Part shown: piece after piece, positions 25,828-33,474 of the stretch
How positions within the stretch are numbered: position 1 is the stretch's first letter
Layout: each line of letters begins with the position of its first letter
From: CAVRXQ01 sp963849105
GTDB taxonomy: Bacteria > Actinomycetota > Acidimicrobiia > Acidimicrobiales > Bog-793
Assembly: GCA_963849105.1 (NCBI GenBank)
Contig: CAWKGD010000003.1
Location: 62,001-126,000, forward strand
DNA: 64,000 nucleotides
Direction: 5' to 3'
Made by a program: the position numbers and the translations under genes
The notes under the pieces: generated by a model
What the model saw: the letters and a program-made list of their open reading frames with translations, nothing else
Database searches by the model: none
Told to the model about the DNA's origin: nothing

Positions 25828-27213
25828 ATGGGATTCGACCTGCAAACCGTGCTCGATGCCCACAAGGGCGAGAACTTCGATCGCTACCGGCGGTTCATCA
25901 ACCCCCAGCTCGTCCGGGTGCTTTCTTCGATCGGGTTCGACCGCTACTACACGAAAGCCGAGGGGGCGTACCTCTTTGATGCGGACGGGAACCGCTATCT
26001 CGACTTCCTCGCCGGCTTCGGGGTATTCGGCCTCGGCCGCGGCCACCCGATCATCAAAAAGGCACTCCACGACGCGATCGACGCCGACCTGCCGAATCTC
26101 GTCCAGATGGACGCGCCCCTGCTCGCCGGCGTCCTCGCCGAAGAACTGCTCAATCGGTTGCCGAGGAAGTTGGGCAGGGTCTTCTTCACGAACTCCGGCG
26201 CGGAGGCGGTTGAAGCCGCGCTGAAGTTCGCGCGCTGCGCGACAGGGCGTGACCGGGTGCTCCACGCTGACCATTCCTTTCACGGCCTCACCTACGGTGC
26301 GCTGTCGTTGAACGGTGGCCGCGAATTCCGCGAGGGCTTCGGCTCCCTGCTTCCCGGTAATGGGGAGGTGCACTTCGGCGATGCCGATTCGCTTGAGCAG
26401 GCGCTGCGTCGCCGCGACGTCGCGGCGTTCGTGATCGAAGTCATCCAGGGAAAGGGCGTCAACGTCGCGTCCCAGGAGTACTGGGACGCCGTCGGAGCGC
26501 TGTGCGAAAGGTACGGCACCCTTCTCGTCGTCGATGAGGTGCAGACCGGTCTCGGCCGGACCGGGAACTTGTGGGCCTATGAGCACTATGGACTGGCACC
26601 GGACATCGTGACGCTGTCGAAGGCGCTTTCTGGGGGTTTCGTCCCGGTCGGCGCGATGGCGTGTTCGACGGAGGTCTCGGACAAGGTCTATTCGACGATG
26701 CAGCGGGCGCTCGTCCACTCGTCGACGTTCAAGAACAATCAACTGGCGATGGTCGCCGGACTCGCGACGCTGGCGACGATCGACGACGAACACCTCGTCG
26801 ATCGGGCGCGCGTCACCGGGGTCGAACTCGAAAAGGCACTCGCGCCGCTTGTCGAACGCCACGAAAGCTTCCACTCGGTGCGCGGCAAAGGGCTGATGAT
26901 CGGTCTCGTTTTCGGAGAGCCGAAGTCGTTCGGCCCGCGCACGCGCTTTCGCCTCTTGGAGGCGGCGCACACCGGTCTTTACTCCCAGATCATCGTCGGG
27001 CCGTTGTTCACGCGTCACCGCATCCTCACGCAGGTCGCCGCGGACTCGATGAACGTCGTCAAGCTGCTTCCACCGCTCACGATCGGCCAAGAAGAAGTCA
27101 GCTATTTCGTCGAAGCGTTGGATGACGTGCTCACCGACGCCGAGAAGGGTTCCTCGCTGATCGTTGATTTCGGACGCTCACTCGTCAAAGGGGCGCGTCG
27201 TCGCGCGAGCTGA
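25828..27213 (+). CDS. class III PLP-dependent aminotransferase
   Basis: The protein has 461 residues. It belongs to the fold-type I group that includes acetylornithine, ornithine, putrescine and 4-aminobutyrate aminotransferases. Motifs are FFTNSGAEAVEAALKFAR (cofactor phosphate site), HADHSFHGLTYGALSLNG, LLVVDEVQTGLGRTG (Asp that holds the pyridine nitrogen) and the Schiff-base lysine in LSKALSGGFVPVGA (K265). The ATG is fixed by AGGAG 5 nt upstream. Substrate cannot be decided: neighbours (a lipoprotein and threonine aldolase) give no pathway. A diamine or omega-amino acid is likely from the family. Confidence 0.88.
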   Translation: MGFDLQTVLDAHKGENFDRYRRFINPQLVRVLSSIGFDRYYTKAEGAYLFDADGNRYLDFLAGFGVFGLGRGHPIIKKALHDAIDADLPNLVQMDAPLLAGVLAEELLNRLPRKLGRVFFTNSGAEAVEAALKFARCATGRDRVLHADHSFHGLTYGALSLNGGREFREGFGSLLPGNGEVHFGDADSLEQALRRRDVAAFVIEVIQGKGVNVASQEYWDAVGALCERYGTLLVVDEVQTGLGRTGNLWAYEHYGLAPDIVTLSKALSGGFVPVGAMACSTEVSDKVYSTMQRALVHSSTFKNNQLAMVAGLATLATIDDEHLVDRARVTGVELEKALAPLVERHESFHSVRGKGLMIGLVFGEPKSFGPRTRFRLLEAAHTGLYSQIIVGPLFTRHRILTQVAADSMNVVKLLPPLTIGQEEVSYFVEALDDVLTDAEKGSSLIVDFGRSLVKGARRRAS

Positions 27214-27253
27214 CACTTCGCTAATCAATCGGTCGGTGAGGATTACGCGGAGC

Positions 27254-28276
27254 ATGCGCACACTGCTTGTTGTCTTTGTCATCGCGGTCGCGCTCGGCGC
27301 CGGCGCATGCGGGGCGACCGGCACGCCCCGGGGAGCTGGGTCGCCGACGACGACGACAACGACACTGCCAGAGCCGCTGGCGGTCGCGAACTCCGGAGTC
27401 GGCGGTCCGTTCAACGCCGTCGGACCGGTGTACCGCGTCGCCGTCGCCCGCCTCGGAAGGAACCGCATCGCACCCCGCCTTTCGAAGGGGATGTTCGCCA
27501 CCGACACCGTGCTCGTCGCCTATCGCCAGTTCGGATCGGGTCCGGACCTGCTCCTCATCTCCGGCGAGCACTCGACGATGACCTCCTGGGATCCGAAGTT
27601 CCTCCTGGATCTCGCCGCACACTTCACCGTGACCGAGTTCGATTTTCCCGACGTCGGCTACTCGGCACCGGACCGCCGCTATACGAGCGTCGCGGCGCTC
27701 GCCGACGACGCGGCCGGGCTGATCTGGGCGCTCGGCCTGGGACGGCCGACCGTGCTCGGATGGGGCCTCGGCGGCGAAGTCGCGCTCTCCCTCGTCGAGC
27801 GTCATCCGGGACTCATTTGGCGGCTCGTGCTCGCCGACGCAACCCCGGGCGGTGACGCGGCGACCCTGCCGAGCCCCGCCGTCTCCGACGCGATGGCGTC
27901 GCCGATCGAGACGCCGACCGAGCTCTCGTACCTCGAGTACCCGATCGATGAGCAGAGCGCGCGGGCGACATGGCTTTCTGACACCGCGAAGGTGATCGCC
28001 GATGTGATGACCGCGGCCGCAGTCGTCCACGAGGCGGAAGTGGCGGCGAATGGCTACAGCTCCAACCTCATCGAGGAGAACCTCCAGGCGGTCGGGACCC
28101 CGACGCTCATCCTCCAAGGCGGACAAGACGTCGTCGTGCCGCCGGCGAATGCGTACGCGCTCAAAGCGCTCCTTCCACATTCACGCCTCGTCGTGTTTCC
28201 CCACAGCGGGTACGCAACGCTCTTTGAAGACGCCCCGACCGTGATCAAAGATCTCGAAGGCTTCGTCACTCCTTGA
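27254..28276 (+). CDS. lipoprotein with catalytically dead alpha/beta-hydrolase fold
   Basis: The protein has 340 residues from the ATG at 27254. The first residues form a lipoprotein signal with a lipobox-like GAGAC (Cys at about 19), then a short Thr-rich linker and an alpha/beta-hydrolase domain. The order of family motifs is normal: oxyanion region LLLISGEHSTMTSW, nucleophile elbow, then LILQGGQDVVVPPANA with the acid D292, then the C-terminal loop. However, the elbow reads GWGLGG, with Gly171 where Ser is expected, and the usual SGHA reads SGYA, with Tyr320 where the catalytic His is expected. It is therefore probably a binding or structural protein on the cell surface. Confidence 0.8.
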   Translation: MRTLLVVFVIAVALGAGACGATGTPRGAGSPTTTTTTLPEPLAVANSGVGGPFNAVGPVYRVAVARLGRNRIAPRLSKGMFATDTVLVAYRQFGSGPDLLLISGEHSTMTSWDPKFLLDLAAHFTVTEFDFPDVGYSAPDRRYTSVAALADDAAGLIWALGLGRPTVLGWGLGGEVALSLVERHPGLIWRLVLADATPGGDAATLPSPAVSDAMASPIETPTELSYLEYPIDEQSARATWLSDTAKVIADVMTAAAVVHEAEVAANGYSSNLIEENLQAVGTPTLILQGGQDVVVPPANAYALKALLPHSRLVVFPHSGYATLFEDAPTVIKDLEGFVTP

Positions 28277-28311
28277 GGACCGGACGAAATTCCGCCACCG
28301 AACCGTCTGGT

Positions 28312-28317
28312 TAACCT
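28312..28317 (+). promoter_or_regulatory. -10 element of the threonine aldolase gene (leaderless type)
   Basis: TAACCT ends exactly 6 nt before the GTG start at 28324, with no Shine-Dalgarno between. Confidence 0.5.
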
Positions 28318-28323
28318 CAGTCT

Positions 28324-29385
28324 GTGACCGCCTTTCCGTCTCTGCACGACCCCGGACAGCGCTCGTTCGCGAGCGACAACTGCGCTGGCGCGCACCCGCG
28401 GGTCCTCGAGGCGCTCGTCGCCGCGAACGGCGGGCACCAGCCTTCCTACGGCGAGGACGCCTACACCGACCGCCTGCGGGATCTGATCCGCTACCACTTC
28501 GGTGAGAACGCGCAGGCGTACCCGGTGTTCAACGGGACCGGGGCGAACGTCGTCAGCCTCCAGGCGATGACCGATCGGTGGGAGTCGGTGGTCTGCGCGG
28601 TTTCATCACACCTCAACACCGACGAGTGTGCCGCTGCCGAGCGATTGGCGGGGATCAAACTCATCCCGGTCGCAGCGCCGAACGGGAAGATGACGGACGA
28701 AGCGATCATGGAGGAGGCCTTCGGGTGGGACAACCCGCATCGCGCCGCTCCGCGTGTCGTATCGGTTACCCAGACCACCGAGCTCGGCACGTGCTACACG
28801 CCTGACGAACTCGCCCGGATCTGCGGGCGCGCCCACGGCGTCGGTATGAGGGTTCATGTCGACGGCGCCCGTCTGGCGAACGCCGCGGCGACCCTCGGTC
28901 TCGGCTTCAAGGCGTTCACGACCGACGTCGGCATCGATGTCGTGTCGTTCGGAGGAACAAAGAACGGACTCGTGCTCGGGGAGGTCGTCGTCGTGCTGGA
29001 CCCCACCGCGGTGCGAGGGCTCGATCACCTGCGAAAGTCGTCGATGCAGCTCTCTTCGAAGATGCGCTTCATTTCCGCGCAGCTGGTCGCGCTCTTGGAG
29101 GGGGACCTCTGGCTCGAAAGCGCGAAGCATGCGAATGCAATGGCCCGTCGCCTCGCCGCGAAGCTCAAGGGTGTCAATGGGGTGTCGATCACGCGACCGG
29201 TCGAGGCGAACGCCGTTTTCGCCGTCTTGGATCCGTCGGTGACGTCGACCCTCCAGTCCAAGTTCCACTTCTACGTGTGGGACGACGAAACCGGGGAGGT
29301 GCGCTGGATGGCGGCCTTTGACACGACCGAAGAGGACATCGACGAGTTCGCGGCGGCTGTCACGACCGCCGTCGCCGAGGTCTAG
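28324..29385 (+). CDS. low-specificity threonine aldolase / beta-eliminating lyase
   Basis: The protein has 353 residues, a PLP enzyme of the threonine aldolase family that splits L-threonine or related beta-hydroxy amino acids to glycine and an aldehyde. It shows FASDNCAGAHPRVLEAL and GGHQPSYGEDAYTDRL at the N-terminus, VFNGTGANVVSL (cofactor phosphate), VHVDGARLANAAATLG (Asp near the pyridine ring, then Arg) and the Schiff-base lysine in SFGGTKNGL (K213). The GTG start is 6 nt after TAACCT. A related beta-eliminating lyase activity cannot be excluded by motifs. Confidence 0.88.
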   Translation: MTAFPSLHDPGQRSFASDNCAGAHPRVLEALVAANGGHQPSYGEDAYTDRLRDLIRYHFGENAQAYPVFNGTGANVVSLQAMTDRWESVVCAVSSHLNTDECAAAERLAGIKLIPVAAPNGKMTDEAIMEEAFGWDNPHRAAPRVVSVTQTTELGTCYTPDELARICGRAHGVGMRVHVDGARLANAAATLGLGFKAFTTDVGIDVVSFGGTKNGLVLGEVVVVLDPTAVRGLDHLRKSSMQLSSKMRFISAQLVALLEGDLWLESAKHANAMARRLAAKLKGVNGVSITRPVEANAVFAVLDPSVTSTLQSKFHFYVWDDETGEVRWMAAFDTTEEDIDEFAAAVTTAVAEV

Positions 29386-29480
29386 GGGTTGTCACCACCA
29401 AGGATGCCTACGATCCGCGAGACTGAGGAGAGCGCCGCATCTTCAAGCGCCGGCGCCGCGACCCGATTGGACGGAGGGCG

Positions 29481-29702
29481 ATGACGAGCGAAGAGTTCGA
29501 TGATGAAGCCGAGGACGCAATCCCGGTCATCGAGCACTCCGATCCTTTGATACCGGAAGACGCGGCAGACGTCGCGTCGAGAGACAGCGAGATCGATTTC
29601 GACGACGAGGTCGACGACGAGGTCGGGACGATTGACGTCGTTGAAGCGCTCGAAGTCGACGCGATGCTGGACGACCCCGAGAAGCTCGACGAGGACGAGT
29701 AG
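29481..29702 (+). CDS. very acidic 73-residue protein, function unknown
   Basis: The small frame has a GGAGGG ribosome site close to its ATG. Of its 73 residues, 32 are Asp or Glu and only three are Lys, Arg or His, so the calculated charge is strongly negative. It has no cysteine, no membrane segment and no motif I know. The base composition and ribosome site support a real gene, but composition bias also makes chance frames possible. It lies 53 nt ahead of arfB, which encodes a very basic protein. The pairing is noted without a functional claim. Confidence 0.5.
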   Translation: MTSEEFDDEAEDAIPVIEHSDPLIPEDAADVASRDSEIDFDDEVDDEVGTIDVVEALEVDAMLDDPEKLDEDE

Positions 29703-29755
29703 TCGGACGAGCCCCTATCGAGCGAGGGGTTGCGCGCGCCGATTCCGGTGATGTC

Positions 29756-30178
29756 ATGAGCGGCGACCATCGCGTGCTGCGCGTCGGCCGTACGACACGG
29801 ATTCGACCAGAAGAACTCGAATGGCGATTCAGTGGCAGCGGTGGACCTGGTGGTCAACACGCGAATACCGCGAACACCCGGGTGGAAGTCGTCTTCGACG
29901 TATCGGCGTCGACAGCGCTCGGGCCCCGACAACGTGCCCGCATCCTTGAACGACTCGGCCCGCTGGTGCGGGTCGTGGCGTCGGACACGCGCTCCCAGGC
30001 GCGCAACCGCGAGCTCGCGCTTGAGCGCCTCCAGGCCCGCCTCATCGATGCACTGAAAGTTGAACGACCCCGAAGGCCGACGTCGCCAACCAAGGCGTCC
30101 AAGGAGCGGCGACTCCAGGAAAAGCGCAAGCGGAGCGACATGAAGCGGGCGCGCCAGTCGCCATCGTCGGATGAATGA
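29756..30178 (+). CDS. arfB: alternative ribosome-rescue factor ArfB (peptidyl-tRNA hydrolase)
   Basis: ArfB (YaeJ) enters stalled ribosomes lacking a codon in the A site and hydrolyses the peptidyl-tRNA. The 140-residue protein carries the release-factor catalytic motif in FSGSGGPGGQHANTANT (GGQ at about 31-33). It ends with the highly basic tail (KASKERRLQEKRKRSDMKRARQS) that in ArfB fills the mRNA channel. Both halves of the family signature are present, and the length is normal. There is no codon-recognition domain, so it is not a classical release factor. Confidence 0.93.
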   Translation: MSGDHRVLRVGRTTRIRPEELEWRFSGSGGPGGQHANTANTRVEVVFDVSASTALGPRQRARILERLGPLVRVVASDTRSQARNRELALERLQARLIDALKVERPRRPTSPTKASKERRLQEKRKRSDMKRARQSPSSDE

Positions 30179-30235
30179 CCCGCGGCACGCCTGTCGCTCG
30201 TACGCCCCAGTGGGCGCCCCGTCGTCGGTGGGGTT

Positions 30236-30664
30236 CTAGAGATCGATCGCTGAGACCGGATCTCCAACCGCGATCGTGCCGTCCGAAAGGATGTCGGCAT
30301 TGATGCCCGCTCGGTGCGCGAGCTCTTCGACGATGCCAGGTCTCGTCATGCTCTGCAGGTGGCCGCACGGCTCGCAGAGTTTGACGCCGTAGCACTCGAC
30401 GTCGCCGACTCGAAAGTGTTTTCCGACGAGGTCGTTCAGGGGCACTCCTCGAACCGTTAGCTGTCTGCGGGTCGCACCCTCGGGAAGTCGCGCATCGCTG
30501 ACGACCTCCTCCTCGACGAGTGTGAGTGCGCGCCCCGAGTCAGCCCCGTTTGCGTCGAAGTGACGGTCGCCGATGAGACCTTTCCCTGCGAGCGCCTGGG
30601 CAGACGCGACCGATTGCAGCGGGCCACCTTCGATCTCTCCCAGGTGGATCGCGACCACGGTCAC
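30236..30664 (-). CDS. MOSC-domain protein
   Basis: MOSC domains occur in molybdenum cofactor sulfurases and small YiiM-type proteins that act in resistance to N-hydroxylated bases. I start at the GTG at 30664 because a strong AAGGAGGAG ribosome site (30678-30670) lies 5 nt upstream. This gives 142 residues, whereas the open frame extends far further upstream through the tRNA fragment. The core shows GLIGDRHFDANG, ALTLVEEEVVSDARLP, RQLTVRGVPLNDLVGKHFRVGDVECYGVKLCEPCGHL with the conserved MOSC cysteine, and ADILSDGTIAVGDPV. The substrate is unknown. Its 3' end lies 57 bp from convergent arfB. Confidence 0.88.
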   Translation of the reverse strand: MTVVAIHLGEIEGGPLQSVASAQALAGKGLIGDRHFDANGADSGRALTLVEEEVVSDARLPEGATRRQLTVRGVPLNDLVGKHFRVGDVECYGVKLCEPCGHLQSMTRPGIVEELAHRAGINADILSDGTIAVGDPVSAIDL

Positions 30665-30704
30665 CGAAACTCCTCCTTGCATCCGATGCCTGTTCAGAAG
30701 TCGT

Positions 30705-30752
30705 GTCGGTGAGCGGAGTCGAACCTCCACCCCCGAATGGATCGGACCTAAA
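30705..30752 (-). pseudogene. tRNA-Leu 3'-half fragment (candidate attachment-site copy)
   Basis: On the minus strand this stretch matches the intact tRNA-Leu at 35812-35893 from the anticodon loop (TTTAGGT) through the variable arm and T-arm to the acceptor. About 42 of 48 positions are identical, including 23 in a row (30715-30737), with one gap. The 5' half of the tRNA is missing and no acceptor pairing is possible. The fragment is in the same orientation as the intact gene. The rest of the 329-bp gene-free stretch 30665-30993 holds only the -10 box of the next gene. Confidence 0.85.
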
Positions 30753-30981
30753 GCGCCACCAAAGATTTGGGTGGCGTGTCGGGCATCCAGGCGCAAAATA
30801 GCTGCTTGATCGGGTGGCGCGCCACGAGAGGCTGACTTCGGAGCACCGCCACTAAGCGACGTGTCGGGAATGTTCGTGAGCAATTCGGTTCGCACAACGA
30901 CTTCTCTCGATGTCGCATCGAAGGTATTTGCTTCGCCGCGCTTCGGTGTGGAAGACGTCACCGGCTGCCTTGCCAGCTGCG

Positions 30982-30987
30982 TAGCCT
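30982..30987 (+). promoter_or_regulatory. -10 element of the Clp_N protein gene (leaderless type)
   Basis: TAGCCT ends exactly 6 nt before the GTG at 30994, with no ribosome-binding site between. Confidence 0.5.
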
Positions 30988-30993
30988 GAGCCT

Positions 30994-31998
30994 GTGTTCG
31001 AGCGGTTCACGGATCGGGCTCGCCGGGTGCTTGTCCTCGCCCAAAAAGAAGCACGCCTGATGAATCACGGTTTCGTCGGCACCGAGCACCTCCTGCTCGG
31101 TTTGATCGACGAAGGCGAGGGGCTGGCGGCAAGGGCGCTTGGCTCCTTCGATATCTCGCTTGAGGAGGTGCGAGAGAGAGTCGAAGAGACGATCGGACCG
31201 GCCGGCGGAACAGCGATTACCGGGGAGACGCCGTTCACCCCCCGCGCAAAGAAGGTGCTCGAGCTCTCCCTGCGCGAGGCACTCCAGCTCGGGCACAACT
31301 ACATCGGCACCGAACACATACTTCTCGGACTTGTTCGGGAAGGTGAAGGTGTCGCGGCTCAGGTCCTTCAGAGCCTCGGCGCTGACTTGCCCAAGGTTCG
31401 CGGTGTCGTCATCTCGCTTTTAGAGGGTTATGACGCTGCGACCGGCAAAGAGGAGTCCGTGTTTTCCAACAGGGCTCGGATCACGCGTCTCGTGCAAGAG
31501 TTCGATTGGCCGCGGTACCCAACGCGGGTGATGCCTGGACCGGAACGTTCTCTCTCTCAAGAGGGCATCGACTTCCGGGTCGTCGGGATTTTGTTCTACG
31601 AGAACGACATCGAAGTGCACTGGAAGCTCTCCGGAGTACCCAAGCCACTCCTCGATTTGCTGCACCGCGATCCGAACGCGCGCTTCGAGGGGATGCGCCG
31701 CCTTCGCGAGCCCATTCAGCGCCTGATCATTGGGCCCGGTGGACGGCGGGCGATGGTGACCAGAGATCCCCGCGTGCCGCAACGTGGTGGAACGCCAGAA
31801 GGGCAGCAGTTTCTCAAGGTCTCGGTCGACGCAAACATGCGGTATCTCTTGGCATTGGGCGATTCCGAACCGCAAGCGAACGGCGAGTGGGCCGGGCGTT
31901 CGTACTTTGTCCCCGAGAAGGCGAACGATGATGCCGCGTCAGTTGCTCGCGCGTTGACGGTGGAATGGCAAGGTCAGACGATCGAGATTGAGCTCTAA
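30994..31998 (+). CDS. ClpC N-domain protein without ATPase modules, fused to an unknown C-terminal domain
   Basis: The protein has 334 residues. The first 150 or so are a complete double Clp_N repeat very like that of ClpC (FERFTDRARRVLVLAQKEA, NHGFVGTEHLLLGLIDEGEG, FTPRAKKVLELSLREALQLG, HNYIGTEHILLGLVREGEG). There is no Walker A, no Walker B and no second ATPase, so this is not an unfoldase. The remaining 180 or so residues, from NRARITRLVQEFDWPRYPTRV to the end, form a domain I do not recognise, with a mixed alpha/beta pattern and no Cys. A role as adaptor or decoy for the ClpC/ClpP system is inference from the N-domain, which in ClpC binds adaptors and phospho-arginine substrates. Confidence 0.8.
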   Translation: MFERFTDRARRVLVLAQKEARLMNHGFVGTEHLLLGLIDEGEGLAARALGSFDISLEEVRERVEETIGPAGGTAITGETPFTPRAKKVLELSLREALQLGHNYIGTEHILLGLVREGEGVAAQVLQSLGADLPKVRGVVISLLEGYDAATGKEESVFSNRARITRLVQEFDWPRYPTRVMPGPERSLSQEGIDFRVVGILFYENDIEVHWKLSGVPKPLLDLLHRDPNARFEGMRRLREPIQRLIIGPGGRRAMVTRDPRVPQRGGTPEGQQFLKVSVDANMRYLLALGDSEPQANGEWAGRSYFVPEKANDDAASVARALTVEWQGQTIEIEL

Positions 31999-32023
31999 AG
32001 ACGGCGCGGATAGTGCGGGCAAC

Positions 32024-32132
32024 TCAGGCCTCGGACATCATCCCCGACTCGTAAGCGAAGACGACGAGCGGGGCGCGATCGCGCGCCCCCGAGCTCGGTG
32101 AGTAGGCGGCTCACGTGGGTCTTGGCGGTCAT
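32024..32132 (-). pseudogene. remnant of a LuxR/NarL-family response regulator C-terminus
   Basis: Read on the minus strand from 32132, the sequence gives TAKTHVSRLLTELG. After removal of one G from a G5 run it continues ARDRAPLVVFAYESG to a TGA at 32024. This is the recognition helix and end of a LuxR-type helix-turn-helix, as in NarL-family regulators. An in-frame stop lies just upstream and no receiver domain remains. It lies inside the proposed tRNA island, behind the Clp_N gene, and converges on it. Only about 33 codons survive. Confidence 0.7.
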
Positions 32133-32197
32133 AACCCCTCACGGGCTCTGCACGGGATTTAGCGGCTTTTTGGGGCGAGCGCCTCGACGTGAAACTC

Positions 32198-32229
32198 CAT
32201 ACACTGCATGTATACATGCAGTGTATGCT
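32198..32229 (+). promoter_or_regulatory. 30-bp perfect palindromic operator overlapping the padR -10 box
   Basis: Positions 32198-32227 are a perfect palindrome centred on GTATAC. It contains ATGTATACAT, which fits the ATGT/ACAT half-sites known for PadR regulators. The TATGCT box (32224-32229) overlaps its right edge and ends 7 nt before the padR ATG. Bound repressor would cover the promoter, so autorepression of the padR-ABC-FtsX operon is likely. It is the most AT-rich stretch nearby. The 238-bp gap otherwise holds only the LuxR remnant. Confidence 0.8.
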
Positions 32230-32236
32230 GCCAGGT

Positions 32237-32761
32237 ATGAGTGTTCCCATGGCCCTCCTCGGGCTCCTCGACCGTGAACCGAGTCACGGCTACGACCTGA
32301 AGCGCGAATACGACTCCTACTTCGGCCGCGGCCGGCCGCTTCCCTTCGGCCAGGTGTATGCGACCCTGGCGCGTCTGGCGAGGGACGGAAAGGCCGTTGC
32401 CGGGGTCGCCGAGCACGGAGCCGGTCCGGATCGCAAGCGCTACACGATCACTGAGACCGGGAAGAGCGAGCTTTGGGGATGGCTCGCTGAGCCCATCCCG
32501 GCCGAGCCCCAGCTCCAGACCGACCTCTTCGTGAAGGTCGTGCTCTCGCTCATGCTCGGCCGGCCGGCGGAGGAGTACCTCGACGCGCAGCGGGCCGCGC
32601 ACCTCCATCGTATGCGGGAGCTCACCGAGCTCAAACACCAGGGCAACCTCATCGACGCGCTCCTCGCCGACCACGGCCTCTTCCACCTGGAAGCCGACCT
32701 GCGCTGGATCGACCTCACCGCGGCGCGACTCGCGCCGCTCGCCGAGGAAGTGGCGTCGTGA
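32237..32761 (+). CDS. PadR-family transcriptional regulator
   Basis: The protein has 174 residues from the ATG at 32237. The frame also opens upstream through the operator, which is why the shorter start is chosen. It has a PadR winged helix (ALLGLLDREPSHGYDLKREYDSYFG, then PLPFGQVYATLARLARDGKAV, then GPDRKRYTITETGKSELWGWL) followed by a C-terminal helical dimerisation domain of the long PadR type. Its stop overlaps the ABC ATPase start (GTGA), so it is the first gene of a three-gene operon. The palindrome just upstream is its probable target. Effector unknown. Confidence 0.9.
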   Translation: MSVPMALLGLLDREPSHGYDLKREYDSYFGRGRPLPFGQVYATLARLARDGKAVAGVAEHGAGPDRKRYTITETGKSELWGWLAEPIPAEPQLQTDLFVKVVLSLMLGRPAEEYLDAQRAAHLHRMRELTELKHQGNLIDALLADHGLFHLEADLRWIDLTAARLAPLAEEVAS

Positions 32762-33474
32762 CGATCGCCAACGGTTCCTCAGCGGTCACGGTCGGAGGAG
32801 TGATCATCGAGGCACGAGACCTCGTGCTCTCCTTCGGGGAGACCCCGGCGCTTCGCGGCGCGCGCCTTTCTGTGAAGCGTGGCGAGATCGTCGCCGTGAT
32901 GGGTCCGAGTGGCTCGGGCAAGTCGACCCTGCTCCACTGCCTGGCGGGCATCCTCGTCCCGCAGTCAGGCGAGGTCTACTTCGACGGACAGCGCCTCGAC
33001 ACGATGCGGGAGGGGGCGCGTTCCAGGCTGCGGCGTGATCGCTTCGGCTTCGTCTTCCAGTTCGGCCAGCTCGTGCCGGAGCTCTCCGCCGAAGAGAACG
33101 TCGCGCTGCCGCTGTTGCTCGGCGGCACGCACCGTGACAAGGCCCTCCGTACCGCGCGGAGCTGGTTCGAGCGCCTCGACCTCGAGGGCCTGGAGCACCA
33201 CCGCACCGGCGAGATGTCCGGCGGCCAGTCGCAGCGCGTCGCGCTGGCGCGCGGCTTCGTCGCCCATCCCGACGTGCTCTTCGCTGACGAACCAACCGGG
33301 TCGCTCGACTCGTTGAACGGGGAGCTCGTCATGGGATTGTTGACGCGCGCCGCGCGGGAGCAGGGATCGACGGTGATCCTCGTCACCCACGAACCCCGCG
33401 TCGCCGCCTACTCGGACCGAGAAGTGATCGTTCGCGATGGCCGGGTGACCGCGGCCGAGGCCGTGCCGGGATGA
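32758..33474 (+). CDS. ABC transporter ATPase (LolD/MacB type)
   Basis: This is a 238-residue nucleotide-binding subunit. Walker A is GPSGSGKST (about 50-58), the Q-loop is FVFQFGQL, the ABC signature is MSGGQSQRVALARGF, Walker B is DVLFADEPTGSLD and the switch His is in VTHEPR. The MacB/LolD group works with FtsX-type permeases in export or lipoprotein and envelope handling rather than classical import. It overlaps padR at the 5' end (GTGA) and the permease at the 3' end (ATGA). Confidence 0.94.
   Translation: MTIANGSSAVTVGGVIIEARDLVLSFGETPALRGARLSVKRGEIVAVMGPSGSGKSTLLHCLAGILVPQSGEVYFDGQRLDTMREGARSRLRRDRFGFVFQFGQLVPELSAEENVALPLLLGGTHRDKALRTARSWFERLDLEGLEHHRTGEMSGGQSQRVALARGFVAHPDVLFADEPTGSLDSLNGELVMGLLTRAAREQGSTVILVTHEPRVAAYSDREVIVRDGRVTAAEAVPG

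Noticed and set aside
25701..25865. Upstream extension of the membrane-protein frame
   Set aside because: It crosses the TACGTT box and the divergent aminotransferase promoter; the ATG at 25700 fits the spacing rule.
30665..30961. N-terminal extension of the MOSC protein
   Set aside because: It runs through the tRNA-Leu fragment, and a strong ribosome site fixes the GTG at 30664.
32070..32089. GC-rich 8-bp hairpin as a terminator for the Clp_N gene
   Set aside because: It lies within the LuxR remnant coding sequence and has no T-run.
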